Origin: JAHBNG01 sp039028975
Lineage (GTDB): Bacteria; Chloroflexota; Anaerolineae; Caldilineales; Caldilineaceae
Assembly (NCBI GenBank): GCA_039028975.1
Contig: JBCCHB010000047.1
Span: 37,982-101,981 of the forward strand
Direction of reading: 5' to 3'
DNA length: 64,000 nt
Shown: positions 10,301 to 18,425 of the stretch, in pieces
How positions within the stretch are numbered: position 1 is the first letter of the stretch
Layout of the letters: each line of letters begins with the position of its first letter
Notes under the pieces: model-generated
What the model saw: only the letters and a program-made list of their open reading frames with translations
Databases searched by the model: none
What the model was told of the DNA's origin: nothing
Made by a program: the position numbers and the translations under genes

Positions 10301-12117
10301 CCAAGATAGAGCAGCTTCTGCTCTATGGGAATCTTCTTACAGGGACAATTCCACGGGAATTGGGTAATTTGGACACGCTTATTGTGCTCGCAATTAGCCA
10401 TAACCTGATAACAGGATCGGTTCCTCCGGAATTCGGGAACCTGACGCGATTGATGGTTCTCTGGCTAAACAACACCTCACTAAGTGGTTGCTTACCCCAA
10501 AGCCTAGTCAATCTCACCGAGCTAAAAGACTTCAATTTTGAGAATACAGAGCTACAAGAGCCTGACAATAAAGAGTTCCAGGATTGGTTGAACGGAATTG
10601 AAACAGTGAAACGTACAGGGTTGCGCTGCCCTGTGAATGAGTCATGCTCATCAGCCAAATCTATTCCCGCGACTGGTGAGATTCAATCGTATACGTTCCA
10701 ACAACCTAACGAGGAGCACTGGGTCAAATTTGATGCCACTGCTGGAACACGATACATGATCAAAGCCACTACTCCGCTCACCAGCACCGCCAATGTCGTT
10801 ATAGGTCTGTTGGATTCGTGCAATGACAATTCACCAAATGAGCAAGACAACACCTTCTCCCCTGACGTACAGCTTGAATTTGATGCCCAGACAAGCACAA
10901 CCTACTATATTAAGCTCACCAACAAGGATCCATCTGTGGCAGGTCCCAGCGTTCGCTACGAGCTTTATGTCCGCGATCTGTCAATCCCTTCAACGGCCAA
11001 CAGCGCCTTAATTCTTGTCGCGGGAGCCACGAAAAACAATGACGTGGTCCAGCCAAACATCTACAAAGTGACGGACCTAGTTCGCCAAACCTTTCTCAAT
11101 CATGGTTACAGCGATGATAACATCTACTACCTAACGCCAACTGATTCAAATCGAGGTGAAGATGAAGGCGTTGATGGCGAGGCAAATCTAACTAATTTAG
11201 AGCAAGCCATTACCACCTGGGCGGCGGAGAGGGTGGATGCCACCGGCTCGTTGACCCTCTATCTTATGGATCACGGTTCGAGAGACCTTCTCTTCCTGGA
11301 TAAACGAACCCAACAATGGGTCTCGCCTACCCAGATTGACGGCTGGCTGGATCAGTTGGAAGCCCAATATCCTGGACTCAAGGTCAACATCATTGTGGAA
11401 GCATGCTATGCGGGCAGCTTCATCAGTGCGACCGAGACCACAACGGATACAGTAAGCAGCCTGAACCGAGTCGTTATGACCTCAACAGGCGATCGCAGCT
11501 TAGCCTGGGCATCAGCCCAAGGCGGTGCTCGCTTTTCGGATCGGTTGCTGTTCGAGTTGAATCGCAAGGCAACCCTCTACGAAAGTTTTGCCAAAGCCCA
11601 AGCCGAAGCCAGCGCTTACCATCCCTCTCAAACTGCCTGGCTCGATGCCAACGGCAACGGCATCCCAAACGAGCCTGCTGACCAGTCCATTGCCAGCCAG
11701 AGAGGGTTCGGTATTTCAGGCTCCTTACCTGATGACTGGCCGCCCTCCGTCTTCTCGGCAGAGGCATCACAAGTGGAAACTGATGCTATGAAGGTTCTGC
11801 GTGCAGACGTACGGGACGATGTGGGAGTTAAACGGGTATGGGCTGTTATCTATTCGCCAAGGTACATCCCGCCGACCGAGAGCGAAGCACTGGTTCGAGA
11901 TGCGGATGCCGCTGAAGGAGCAATTTTGACGCTGGGGCTGACCGATGCAGATGGGGATGGGATGTTTAGCGTGACGTCAAACGATTTTGAGGAGCCAGGA
12001 AACTATCGAGTGGTCTTCTATGCCGAGGATACATTAGGGCAGACCTCATCTCCTAAGACATTAAACGTTGTCATTGATGGGCAGGGGGCGATCTTTTTGC
12101 CATTGGTGATCCAATAA
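7396..12117 (+). CDS. Exported WD40-LRR-PPC-C13 protease
   Basis: The start at 7396 is preferred over 7345: TTGGAGA at 7381-7387 is well spaced and the protein then begins directly before a long hydrophobic signal segment (about residues 12-40). In the resulting 1573 residues, about 65-654 are 14 WD40 repeats (SWSPDG ... VRLW), enough for two seven-bladed propellers. Residues about 657-1075 are a capped plant-type LRR block, 1085-1193 a PPC domain, and 1203-1445 a peptidase C13 (legumain/GPI8-like) domain with His1293 in LYLMDHG and Cys1337 in VEACYAGS. Residues 1449-1573 are an Ig-like domain ending IFLPLVIQ. C13 enzymes are clan-CD cysteine proteases or transamidases. I infer an extracellular recognition protein with a protease effector. 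Confidence 0.85.
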   Translation: MIPAHTSAISVCCCLRSLRVASILFVLSLLLLLSQPVWSAGSGDPASDFDVSGLVNLAPDEIMRLGRGHPNDVAYSPDGKTLAVASSLGVWVYKDLTTLDNGFLFPQTSIVTSLSWSPDGTQLATASADQMVRIWAVATRQLQYTLEGHMDAVKDVSWSPDGNLIASSGAENDQSVRLWNPTTGQLIRTLNIPGEEVSVSSVSWSPDSQKIVSGDWSGQVIIWTVANGNLEHTLSGNQGGVRSVAWSHDGSQVAAANHGGTVRVWTTNDNEVPTFRYTLEGHTASITTVQWSPNSEYLVTGSDDKTVRIWNAVDGTTLRRLSHDNGVSSVDWSPDGTMLASLSYDSQLRLWDVSAINTTEPQVSTSLLGYDYLLYDIDWSPDDSFFVTSNQFGLLRLWNASDGSLVRTISGHTSRVQSVQFSPDGTKLASGSYDNTVRLWSIDGAQLLPPLSGHEKEITTVSWSPDGQYVASGSADKTIRVWIAATGELSQTLMGHTDTVIVSWSPDGQQIASASGDLDRTIKIWDVASGASRDLVGHTGYVTSVAWSSDGSRLASASGDTSVRIWDTSSGAVLQTLTGHTRVVWDVQWSPDNSRLASASADKTVRLWSRADGQMERVLDGHTDSVVSVTWPSTGERVASISSDGTIRLWRVNEFSCSDVSEIPQSECQAVVALYNNTDGSNWHQNVGWLRTNTPCSWFGIECSNGHVSRLILPNNQLTGSLSSELSGLTQLKVIQLYQNDLQGEIPPELGQLSLLENIQLQSNQLSGPLPVELGNLQNLGHLSLHINRLTGLIPTELSNAKNLTVLQLSNNLFTGTIPSELGTLSNLTALGIAGTQIDGEIPKEFGNLSKLTNLALHDNQLSGSIPQELGQLTNLVAITLNDNALTGAIPSSIGNLVNLRTLHLHKNQLSGEIPVELNNLAKVEEFSLQDNQLSGTIPPFDNLLNVLRLNLHNNQLSGSIPPDLASLPKIEQLLLYGNLLTGTIPRELGNLDTLIVLAISHNLITGSVPPEFGNLTRLMVLWLNNTSLSGCLPQSLVNLTELKDFNFENTELQEPDNKEFQDWLNGIETVKRTGLRCPVNESCSSAKSIPATGEIQSYTFQQPNEEHWVKFDATAGTRYMIKATTPLTSTANVVIGLLDSCNDNSPNEQDNTFSPDVQLEFDAQTSTTYYIKLTNKDPSVAGPSVRYELYVRDLSIPSTANSALILVAGATKNNDVVQPNIYKVTDLVRQTFLNHGYSDDNIYYLTPTDSNRGEDEGVDGEANLTNLEQAITTWAAERVDATGSLTLYLMDHGSRDLLFLDKRTQQWVSPTQIDGWLDQLEAQYPGLKVNIIVEACYAGSFISATETTTDTVSSLNRVVMTSTGDRSLAWASAQGGARFSDRLLFELNRKATLYESFAKAQAEASAYHPSQTAWLDANGNGIPNEPADQSIASQRGFGISGSLPDDWPPSVFSAEASQVETDAMKVLRADVRDDVGVKRVWAVIYSPRYIPPTESEALVRDADAAEGAILTLGLTDADGDGMFSVTSNDFEEPGNYRVVFYAEDTLGQTSSPKTLNVVIDGQGAIFLPLVIQ

Positions 12118-12206
12118 TCAGTCGATCGCAATGTCAATGAGAGATTCTTCGGTTCCGTCGCAAGCGACTGTAACCAAACAGAATGACATTGCGATCGGCT
12201 GATTAT
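12114..12206. repeat. Large hairpin overlapping the stop codon of the WD40-C13 gene
   Basis: Outer arms 12114-12136 and 12184-12206 are reverse complements over 23 bp with one G-U type mismatch. The spacer can extend the hairpin (ATTCT with AGAAT, GGTT with AACC, GTCGC with GCGAC). The left arm includes the TAA stop. There is no T-run behind it, so it is not a standard intrinsic terminator. It could be a transcript-stabilising end, a REP-like element or a miniature transposon remnant. The rest of the gap to 12393 shows only the next gene's ribosome-binding site. Confidence 0.75.
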
Positions 12207-12393
12207 CTCTACTCAGCACCATTTCAAAACAGGCGTTTGGTCTCTTGGCTACCGCTTGGGGAAACCCTGTTTTGAAGTCAATCACAGTATAGTAGGCCCT
12301 TGTGAGGCACAGTGTGTGAATCGTAAGCCTCTCAGTCCACGATGTGCGGATAGTCCCAAAACCAATTTGCCCGGAACAAAGGAGTCAACCAAA

Positions 12394-15300
12394 ATGCGTA
12401 TTTTTTCTTTTATTTCAACGGTTTTAGTCCTTGCTATTCTCATAGGTCTGTCTAATAACGACATAGCCAGCCGAGCACAAGATGGCGCTACACCTCATAT
12501 GAATAGCCTGGATTTTGTCGACGTCAATCATGGTTGGGCCGTCGGCAACGGTGGCCTAGTTGTTCATACCAACAATAGCGGGGATTCATGGCAAGAGCAG
12601 GATGCCAACACGACCCAAAACCTGCATGCCGTGGACTTTGTTGACGTCAACACAGGTTGGCTCATTGGTGCAGGCGGAACAATTCGACACACGACCGATG
12701 GTGGGGCAACTTGGCAAAGCCAAAACAGCCCTCTCCCCCTCGACCTTTACGGCCTCTTCTTTCTGGATAGTCAGACTGGCTGGATTGGCTACCCAGATGG
12801 CGTGCTCAAGACGACGGATGGCGGTACCAATTGGCAAAAAATTGGTACCGGAATCACATTCCAAGTACGCTCGATTCACTTTCTGGATGCCAATGTAGGA
12901 TTTCTCGTAGCCAGCGATCTAGACAACAATTCCCAGTTTCTCAGGAGCACAGACGGTGGTGAAACGTGGGCCAAGGTTGAGAATATTGATTGGGGTCGTT
13001 ACAGAGATGTGACCTTTGTGAATGCCAACTTTGGCGTCGTCGTTGAAACCTTTGGTGATACCTTCTACACAACTGATGGCGGCAACAACTGGACAACGGT
13101 CTCTCGGTCGGGAGGGACGATTCATCTGTCAGCCGTTGATTTCTTTGATGAATCCCACGGATGGATTGTGGGGCATGAAGGGACCTGGCCGCGCGGCATG
13201 TTGCGCAGTGAGAACGGAGGCAGACACTGGAGTAACATGGCGGGCAGCGGAGGTAATGATGTTCAATTTGTGTCACTCCTCAATGGATTCATCGCCGATG
13301 ATGATGGAATAATAGTTTCCATCGATGGCGGATATACTTGGTCGCAAAGTTATCCCGCCGAGACTGCACCAACACCGCAATCTACCTCTACGCCTGGGGT
13401 GATGAACGGTTTGGACTTCGTCAATACGACTCATGGTTGGGTTGTCGGCAACGGTGGCCAAATTGTACACACAAACGATGGCGGTACGTCATGGCAAACA
13501 CAAGATGCGAATACAACCAATGATCTACATGCCGTGGATTTTGTTGACGTAAACACAGGTTGGGTCATTGGCGGAAGCGGAACCATTCGACATACGGCTG
13601 ACGGTGGGACAACTTGGCAAACTCAAAACAGCCCTCTCCCCCTTGACCTTTACGGCCTCTTCTTTCTGGATAATCAGACTGGCTGGATTGGCTACCCAGA
13701 TGGCGTACTCAAGACAACCGATGGCGGCACCAATTGGCAAAAAACTGGCACAGGAATCACGTTCCAGGTGCGCTCAATCCACTTTCTGGATGAGAATAAG
13801 GGCTTCCTCGTCGCTAGCGATTTAGACAACGATTCCGAGTTTCTCAGAACGATAGACGGTGGTGAAACTTGGGAGGACGTTGAAAACATTGATTGGGGCC
13901 GTTATAGAGATGTGACCTTTGTGAATGCCAACTTCGGCGTCGTCGTTGAAACCTTTGGTGATACTTTCTATACAAATGATGGTGGCGATAACTGGACAAG
14001 AGTCCCCAGAAGTGGTTCTACGATTCATCTGTCAGCCATTGATTTTTTAGATGAAATCCACGGATGGATCGTGGGGCATGAAGGGACCTGGCCGCGCGGC
14101 ATGTTGCGCAGTGAGAATGGTGGCAGAAACTGGAGCAACATAGCAGGCAGCGGCGGTAATGATGTGCAATTTGTTTCAGTAGAAAAAGGCTTTATCGCCG
14201 ATGATGATGGCATCTACGTCTCTAATACCAGCGGCTACACCTGGGAAAAAAGCTACCCTCTTGAAGGGACGGTTACTCCTGAAGCGCCCAATACCGATAC
14301 ACCCACGCCGACTACCACGCTCACTCCTACAGCGACCGCAACATCGACACCCTTGTGCAACTCAATCAGCGAAATCCCCCTGGCTGAGTGTAATGCCCTT
14401 GTTGCGCTCTACAACAGCACAGACGGTGCAAACTGGACGAATAACGACGGCTGGCTGCAGACAACCACACCTTGCAATTGGTATGGCATCACCTGCCAAA
14501 ACGGCACAGTCTATCAGGTGGTCCTAAATGATAATCTGTTAGTAGGTACGATCCCAGTGGCATTGGGTGACTTAACAGACCCTCTGAGTATTCATCTATA
14601 CAATAACCAGTTGAATGGTCCTATACCTGCATCTCTGGGCAACCTTACCTCACTTCAAGTTCTTAGCCTCTATCGCAACCAGCTCTCTGGGACAATTCCA
14701 GCAGAATTGAGCAAACTCAAGAACTTAGAAGCATTACATCTATACAACAACCAGTTGAGCGGGGTCATTCCACCCGAACTAGGACTCCTATCTGAGCGGC
14801 TAGAGGTTCTCAATCTAAGCAACAATCGCTTAAGCGGCTCGATCCCCTCGGAACTTGGCAACCTGGCTATGGTCCTAGGCATACATTTGGATAGTAACCA
14901 GCTAACGGGAGCAATCCCTGTTGAACTGTTTGAACCGCCCAAGCTCACAAATCTATACCTTCACAATAATCAGCTAACAGGTCCGATTCCAAGTAATTTA
15001 GAAAATAGACTGACTCAATTGCGCCGTCTCTATCTCTCCTCTAACCAAATAACGGGGGCCGTCCCATCATGGATTGGCCAAGTGGCATCTTTAAAAGAGC
15101 TGATGATCGACAATAATCCTCTTAGCGGCCCTCTGCCTATGTCATTGATCGATCTGTCTTTGGACAAGTTTCACTTTAACGATACCGATGTTTGTATGCC
15201 AGCAGACGATGCGTTTCAGGAGTGGATTGATACTATACCGGATCTACAGACAAATGGAAATACGTGCTCTGAAGTCTGCGAAATTGCTGAAGGGATTTCC

Positions 15301-17964
15301 TTTAAAGAATGCGAGGCGCTGGTTGCGTTGTATAACAGCACTGACGGAGCAAACTGGACGAATAACGATGGCTGGCTGCAGACAACCACACCCTGCAGTT
15401 GGTATGGCATCACCTGCCGCGGCGAGCACGTCACAAAGATTGAACTCACCAAGAATGATCTGCTTGGTCCGATTCCCGAGGAGATTAGTAATTTAACCAA
15501 TTTGACCGTACTGGGCATGACAAATAACCAACTGAGCGGGCCGATCCCTAACCGACTTGGTGACTTATCTAGTTTGATTTACCTTGGATTATGTGTCAAT
15601 CAGCTTACAGGTTCTATTCCGAGCGAACTGGGGAACCTGGCTAGTTTAGAGCAACTTCTCCTGTGCGGGAATAAGTTGACCGGAGAGATTCCTCAGTCGT
15701 TGTCAAAGTTGTCCAATCTCAACTATATCCACATAGGCGAGAATCAACTTAACGGCGATCTTCCTGCTTGGTTGGGTTCTTTATCGAAGCTCACATATCT
15801 CCACGTGGGTACAAACGAGCTCATTGGCCCCATTCCGTCCGAACTAGGGAATTTATCAGAGCTAACCGATTTGATCCTAAGGCGCAATCCATTGACAGGT
15901 TCAATCCCTGCCGAACTGGGTAATTTGACAAAACTAAGGGGTTTGCACTTGTTTGGTAATCAACTGAGCGGTGAGATTCCTGAATCCCTTGGGAATCTGA
16001 CCGAATTGACTGGATTGAGCCTCTATGGTAATCAACTCACTGGCTCCATTCCAGCCTCATTAGGAAATCTGAAGAAGCTGAAAGCCATACATCTATATGC
16101 AAATCGGCTTACAGGTGCGATTCCACCTGAACTCGGTCAATCGGATAGCCAGATTGAGGTACTTTATCTGTATGGCAACCGACTCACCGGCTCCATTCCG
16201 CCAGAGTTAGGCAATTTACCTGACTTAACCCATATTCGATTGGATGGAAACCACCTTAGCGGCCCCCTTCCTTCGGAGCTAGGTCAGCTTACTCAGCTAA
16301 AGTGGCTGCGCGTTGGCGACAATCTGTTGACCGGGCCATTGCCGACGAGTCTTATGGATCTGGCTAAGCTAACGAATCTACACTTCCACTCGAACAAGAT
16401 TTGTGAGCCAGGTGACGAGCAATTTCAAAATTGGCTGGCAGCGCTGGAGGAGAGAGGAACCGTGACAAGTACTGGCATTATCTGCCCAATAGGGCAGTCC
16501 AATTATGAGCCAAATGATACGTGTGATGAGGCGACAATGATCGATGTACTCGGCATGGTTCAAGAGCACGCTTTTGATCGCAAGCAAGACACGGATTGGG
16601 TCAAGTTTAATGGCGAAGCTGGGACTCGATATCAGATCAACGCCCAAACACCGTCTACCTCCCTAGCCGATGTAGAAATTAACCTCTTCGATCAGTGTGA
16701 TGGAGATAAATTAGATGAGCAAGATCATGCCTTCACGCCTGATGTCCAACTTGAATTTGAGGCACCAGCCACCGCTACCTACTATATGAAGCTCACCAGC
16801 CACGATCCAGATATCGGTGGCTCTCATGTTCGATATGACCTTTCTGTCCGTCAACTGCTCACACCATCCCCAACGAACCGTGCCCTGATCCTCGTTGCAG
16901 GTGCCATTAAAGAGAACGATGTCGTTCAGCCAAACATCTATTACGTTACGGATAGCGCACGACAGGTCTTTGTCAATCATGGGTACACCGATGAACAGAT
17001 CTACTACTTGGCCGCGGATAAAAATCGCCCGAACGTGGATGCATCAGCCACGATCACAAACTTAAAAGGGGCCATCACAAACTGGGCTGCAGAGCGAGTC
17101 AACAGCGACGGTGTACTGACTATCTACTTAATGGATCACGGGGCAAGTAATCGCCTCTACTTGGACAAGCTTCAGCGCCAGTGGGTATCTCCACAGGAGG
17201 TCAATGATTGGTTAGACATCTTGGAGGCCAAACACCCTGGGGTGCAGGTGAACATTATTGTCGAAGCCTGTTATTCGGGTAGCTTTATTAACGTATCTGA
17301 AAACGCTGATTCGGTCAGCAGTCCTGGGCGGGTGGTCATTGCCTCTACTGGCGCGTTAAATCTAGCCTGGGCTTCACGAGAAGGTGGGGCGATCTTCTCT
17401 GACTATTTCTTGAATGAACTCAATCGCAAAGTTAGCCTTTATGAAAGTTTCAAGAGAGCGCAACAGGCCGCCAGTCAATTCCATCGATCCCAAGTCCCTT
17501 GGCTCGACGCAAACGGTAACGGAATCCATAACGAACCTGCTGATTGGGTGATTGCCGGCCAACGAGGTTTTGGCATCAATGATACGTTGCCAGATGAAAA
17601 CTGGGCACCATCAGTCTTCCACGGAACGGGGCCATTCACCTCTTCTGTCGGTCGCTTGACGTTACGTTCCAACGTACGGGACGACCAAACCGTCAAACAT
17701 GTTTGGGCAGTGATTTATCCAATTACTTATAACGCACCAACAGAGAGCGAAGCACTGGTACGGGACGAGGACGATGACTCGATTCTCACGTTACGCTTGA
17801 ACAACACGGGTACAGATAATCTATACAGCGGCTCATACGACGGTGAAAACCCGCACAATGTAGGCCGAGTAGTTATCTATGCCGAAGACGATCTAGGTCT
17901 AGTCGGATCACCCAAAGCCATCACCATGCATCATATTCGATTGCCTTTTATTGTATTTCCGTAG
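12394..17964 (+). CDS. Exported YCF48/BNR-propeller, double-LRR, PPC, C13 protease
   Basis: The ATG at 12394 is chosen because AAAGGAG (12378-12384) lies before it and the protein then opens with a signal peptide; the frame stays open further upstream to 12256. Of 1856 residues, about 35-620 are two consecutive sets of seven YCF48/BNR-type blades (TTDGG-W), followed by a Thr/Pro linker near 630-650. LRR block 1 spans about 654-932, LRR block 2 961-1335, both with a Cys-containing cap (YNSTDGANWTNN). PPC is at 1369-1485 and C13 at 1495-1732, with His1582 (IYLMDHG) and Cys1626 (VEACYSGS). The Ig-like end carries a weaker tail, IRLPFIVFP. It is the longest protein of the family here. The role is inferred as for its paralogues: an extracellular sensor with a protease. 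Confidence 0.85.
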   Translation: MRIFSFISTVLVLAILIGLSNNDIASRAQDGATPHMNSLDFVDVNHGWAVGNGGLVVHTNNSGDSWQEQDANTTQNLHAVDFVDVNTGWLIGAGGTIRHTTDGGATWQSQNSPLPLDLYGLFFLDSQTGWIGYPDGVLKTTDGGTNWQKIGTGITFQVRSIHFLDANVGFLVASDLDNNSQFLRSTDGGETWAKVENIDWGRYRDVTFVNANFGVVVETFGDTFYTTDGGNNWTTVSRSGGTIHLSAVDFFDESHGWIVGHEGTWPRGMLRSENGGRHWSNMAGSGGNDVQFVSLLNGFIADDDGIIVSIDGGYTWSQSYPAETAPTPQSTSTPGVMNGLDFVNTTHGWVVGNGGQIVHTNDGGTSWQTQDANTTNDLHAVDFVDVNTGWVIGGSGTIRHTADGGTTWQTQNSPLPLDLYGLFFLDNQTGWIGYPDGVLKTTDGGTNWQKTGTGITFQVRSIHFLDENKGFLVASDLDNDSEFLRTIDGGETWEDVENIDWGRYRDVTFVNANFGVVVETFGDTFYTNDGGDNWTRVPRSGSTIHLSAIDFLDEIHGWIVGHEGTWPRGMLRSENGGRNWSNIAGSGGNDVQFVSVEKGFIADDDGIYVSNTSGYTWEKSYPLEGTVTPEAPNTDTPTPTTTLTPTATATSTPLCNSISEIPLAECNALVALYNSTDGANWTNNDGWLQTTTPCNWYGITCQNGTVYQVVLNDNLLVGTIPVALGDLTDPLSIHLYNNQLNGPIPASLGNLTSLQVLSLYRNQLSGTIPAELSKLKNLEALHLYNNQLSGVIPPELGLLSERLEVLNLSNNRLSGSIPSELGNLAMVLGIHLDSNQLTGAIPVELFEPPKLTNLYLHNNQLTGPIPSNLENRLTQLRRLYLSSNQITGAVPSWIGQVASLKELMIDNNPLSGPLPMSLIDLSLDKFHFNDTDVCMPADDAFQEWIDTIPDLQTNGNTCSEVCEIAEGISFKECEALVALYNSTDGANWTNNDGWLQTTTPCSWYGITCRGEHVTKIELTKNDLLGPIPEEISNLTNLTVLGMTNNQLSGPIPNRLGDLSSLIYLGLCVNQLTGSIPSELGNLASLEQLLLCGNKLTGEIPQSLSKLSNLNYIHIGENQLNGDLPAWLGSLSKLTYLHVGTNELIGPIPSELGNLSELTDLILRRNPLTGSIPAELGNLTKLRGLHLFGNQLSGEIPESLGNLTELTGLSLYGNQLTGSIPASLGNLKKLKAIHLYANRLTGAIPPELGQSDSQIEVLYLYGNRLTGSIPPELGNLPDLTHIRLDGNHLSGPLPSELGQLTQLKWLRVGDNLLTGPLPTSLMDLAKLTNLHFHSNKICEPGDEQFQNWLAALEERGTVTSTGIICPIGQSNYEPNDTCDEATMIDVLGMVQEHAFDRKQDTDWVKFNGEAGTRYQINAQTPSTSLADVEINLFDQCDGDKLDEQDHAFTPDVQLEFEAPATATYYMKLTSHDPDIGGSHVRYDLSVRQLLTPSPTNRALILVAGAIKENDVVQPNIYYVTDSARQVFVNHGYTDEQIYYLAADKNRPNVDASATITNLKGAITNWAAERVNSDGVLTIYLMDHGASNRLYLDKLQRQWVSPQEVNDWLDILEAKHPGVQVNIIVEACYSGSFINVSENADSVSSPGRVVIASTGALNLAWASREGGAIFSDYFLNELNRKVSLYESFKRAQQAASQFHRSQVPWLDANGNGIHNEPADWVIAGQRGFGINDTLPDENWAPSVFHGTGPFTSSVGRLTLRSNVRDDQTVKHVWAVIYPITYNAPTESEALVRDEDDDSILTLRLNNTGTDNLYSGSYDGENPHNVGRVVIYAEDDLGLVGSPKAITMHHIRLPFIVFP
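12499..14258 (+). repeat. Internal tandem duplication with a 903-bp period
   Basis: The seven-blade propeller region is present twice in tandem, copy A about 12499-13355 and copy B about 13402-14258. Matching positions are offset by exactly 903 bp (301 codons). Long blocks are nearly identical at DNA level, for example around 12721-12840 and 13624-13743. Most differences are third-base changes, with some amino-acid changes in loops. This marks a fairly recent duplication of a whole propeller. Confidence 0.9.
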
Positions 17965-18079
17965 AGCTGGAGAGCTTCTTCTCTCGGCTTGCTCACGAAC
18001 TGGCTAAGATTCTGACTATCCTGTAATTCTTGCACTTTAGGCATTAGATAGACCAGATGAACTGTAGGTATAGACATAC

Positions 18080-18140
18080 AGATAAAGATTTTCCGCACTT
18101 CCCCAAGCTTGTCGAAAAGAAGTGCGGAAAATCTTTATCT
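18080..18140. repeat. Perfect 21-bp inverted repeat behind the YCF48-C13 gene
   Basis: Arms 18080-18100 and 18120-18140 are exact reverse complements with a 19-nt spacer that contains AAGCTT. No T-run follows. It is the only structure I see in the 461-bp gene-free stretch 17965-18425. The remainder has no open frame with a ribosome-binding site and no recognisable promoter. Confidence 0.8.
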
Positions 18141-18425
18141 TAAAAACTATAGAAAGGTGAGATTATCTCCAATCTGTTATTTCGTTGGTACTTTGTGCCC
18201 AGTTAATGAGCGGCTGCAGCCACAAAGGGGCACGAGTACAACGAGGAGAAACCTTCCGTTCGTGACGCCCAGATCCCGAGTATAGCGAGAGATGATGATG
18301 TTCACTTCGTGATGCGTGTGATAACCTCACTTTACCACCGAACCGTAGAATGGCTAGGGAAACGACCAATCTGTTTCTCTTAAATCCATTCAATCAAAAA
18401 TACCTATTCTCCTGGAAGAAATCCT

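Noticed and set aside
12114..12206. Insertion sequence remnant with terminal inverted repeats
   Set aside because: No transposase fragment and no clear target-site duplication; kept only as a hairpin or REP-like repeat.
18163..18393. A 76-codon open frame on the - strand in the gap before the LRR-FN3-LRR gene
   Set aside because: No ribosome-binding site, basic low-quality composition and no motif; treated as chance.
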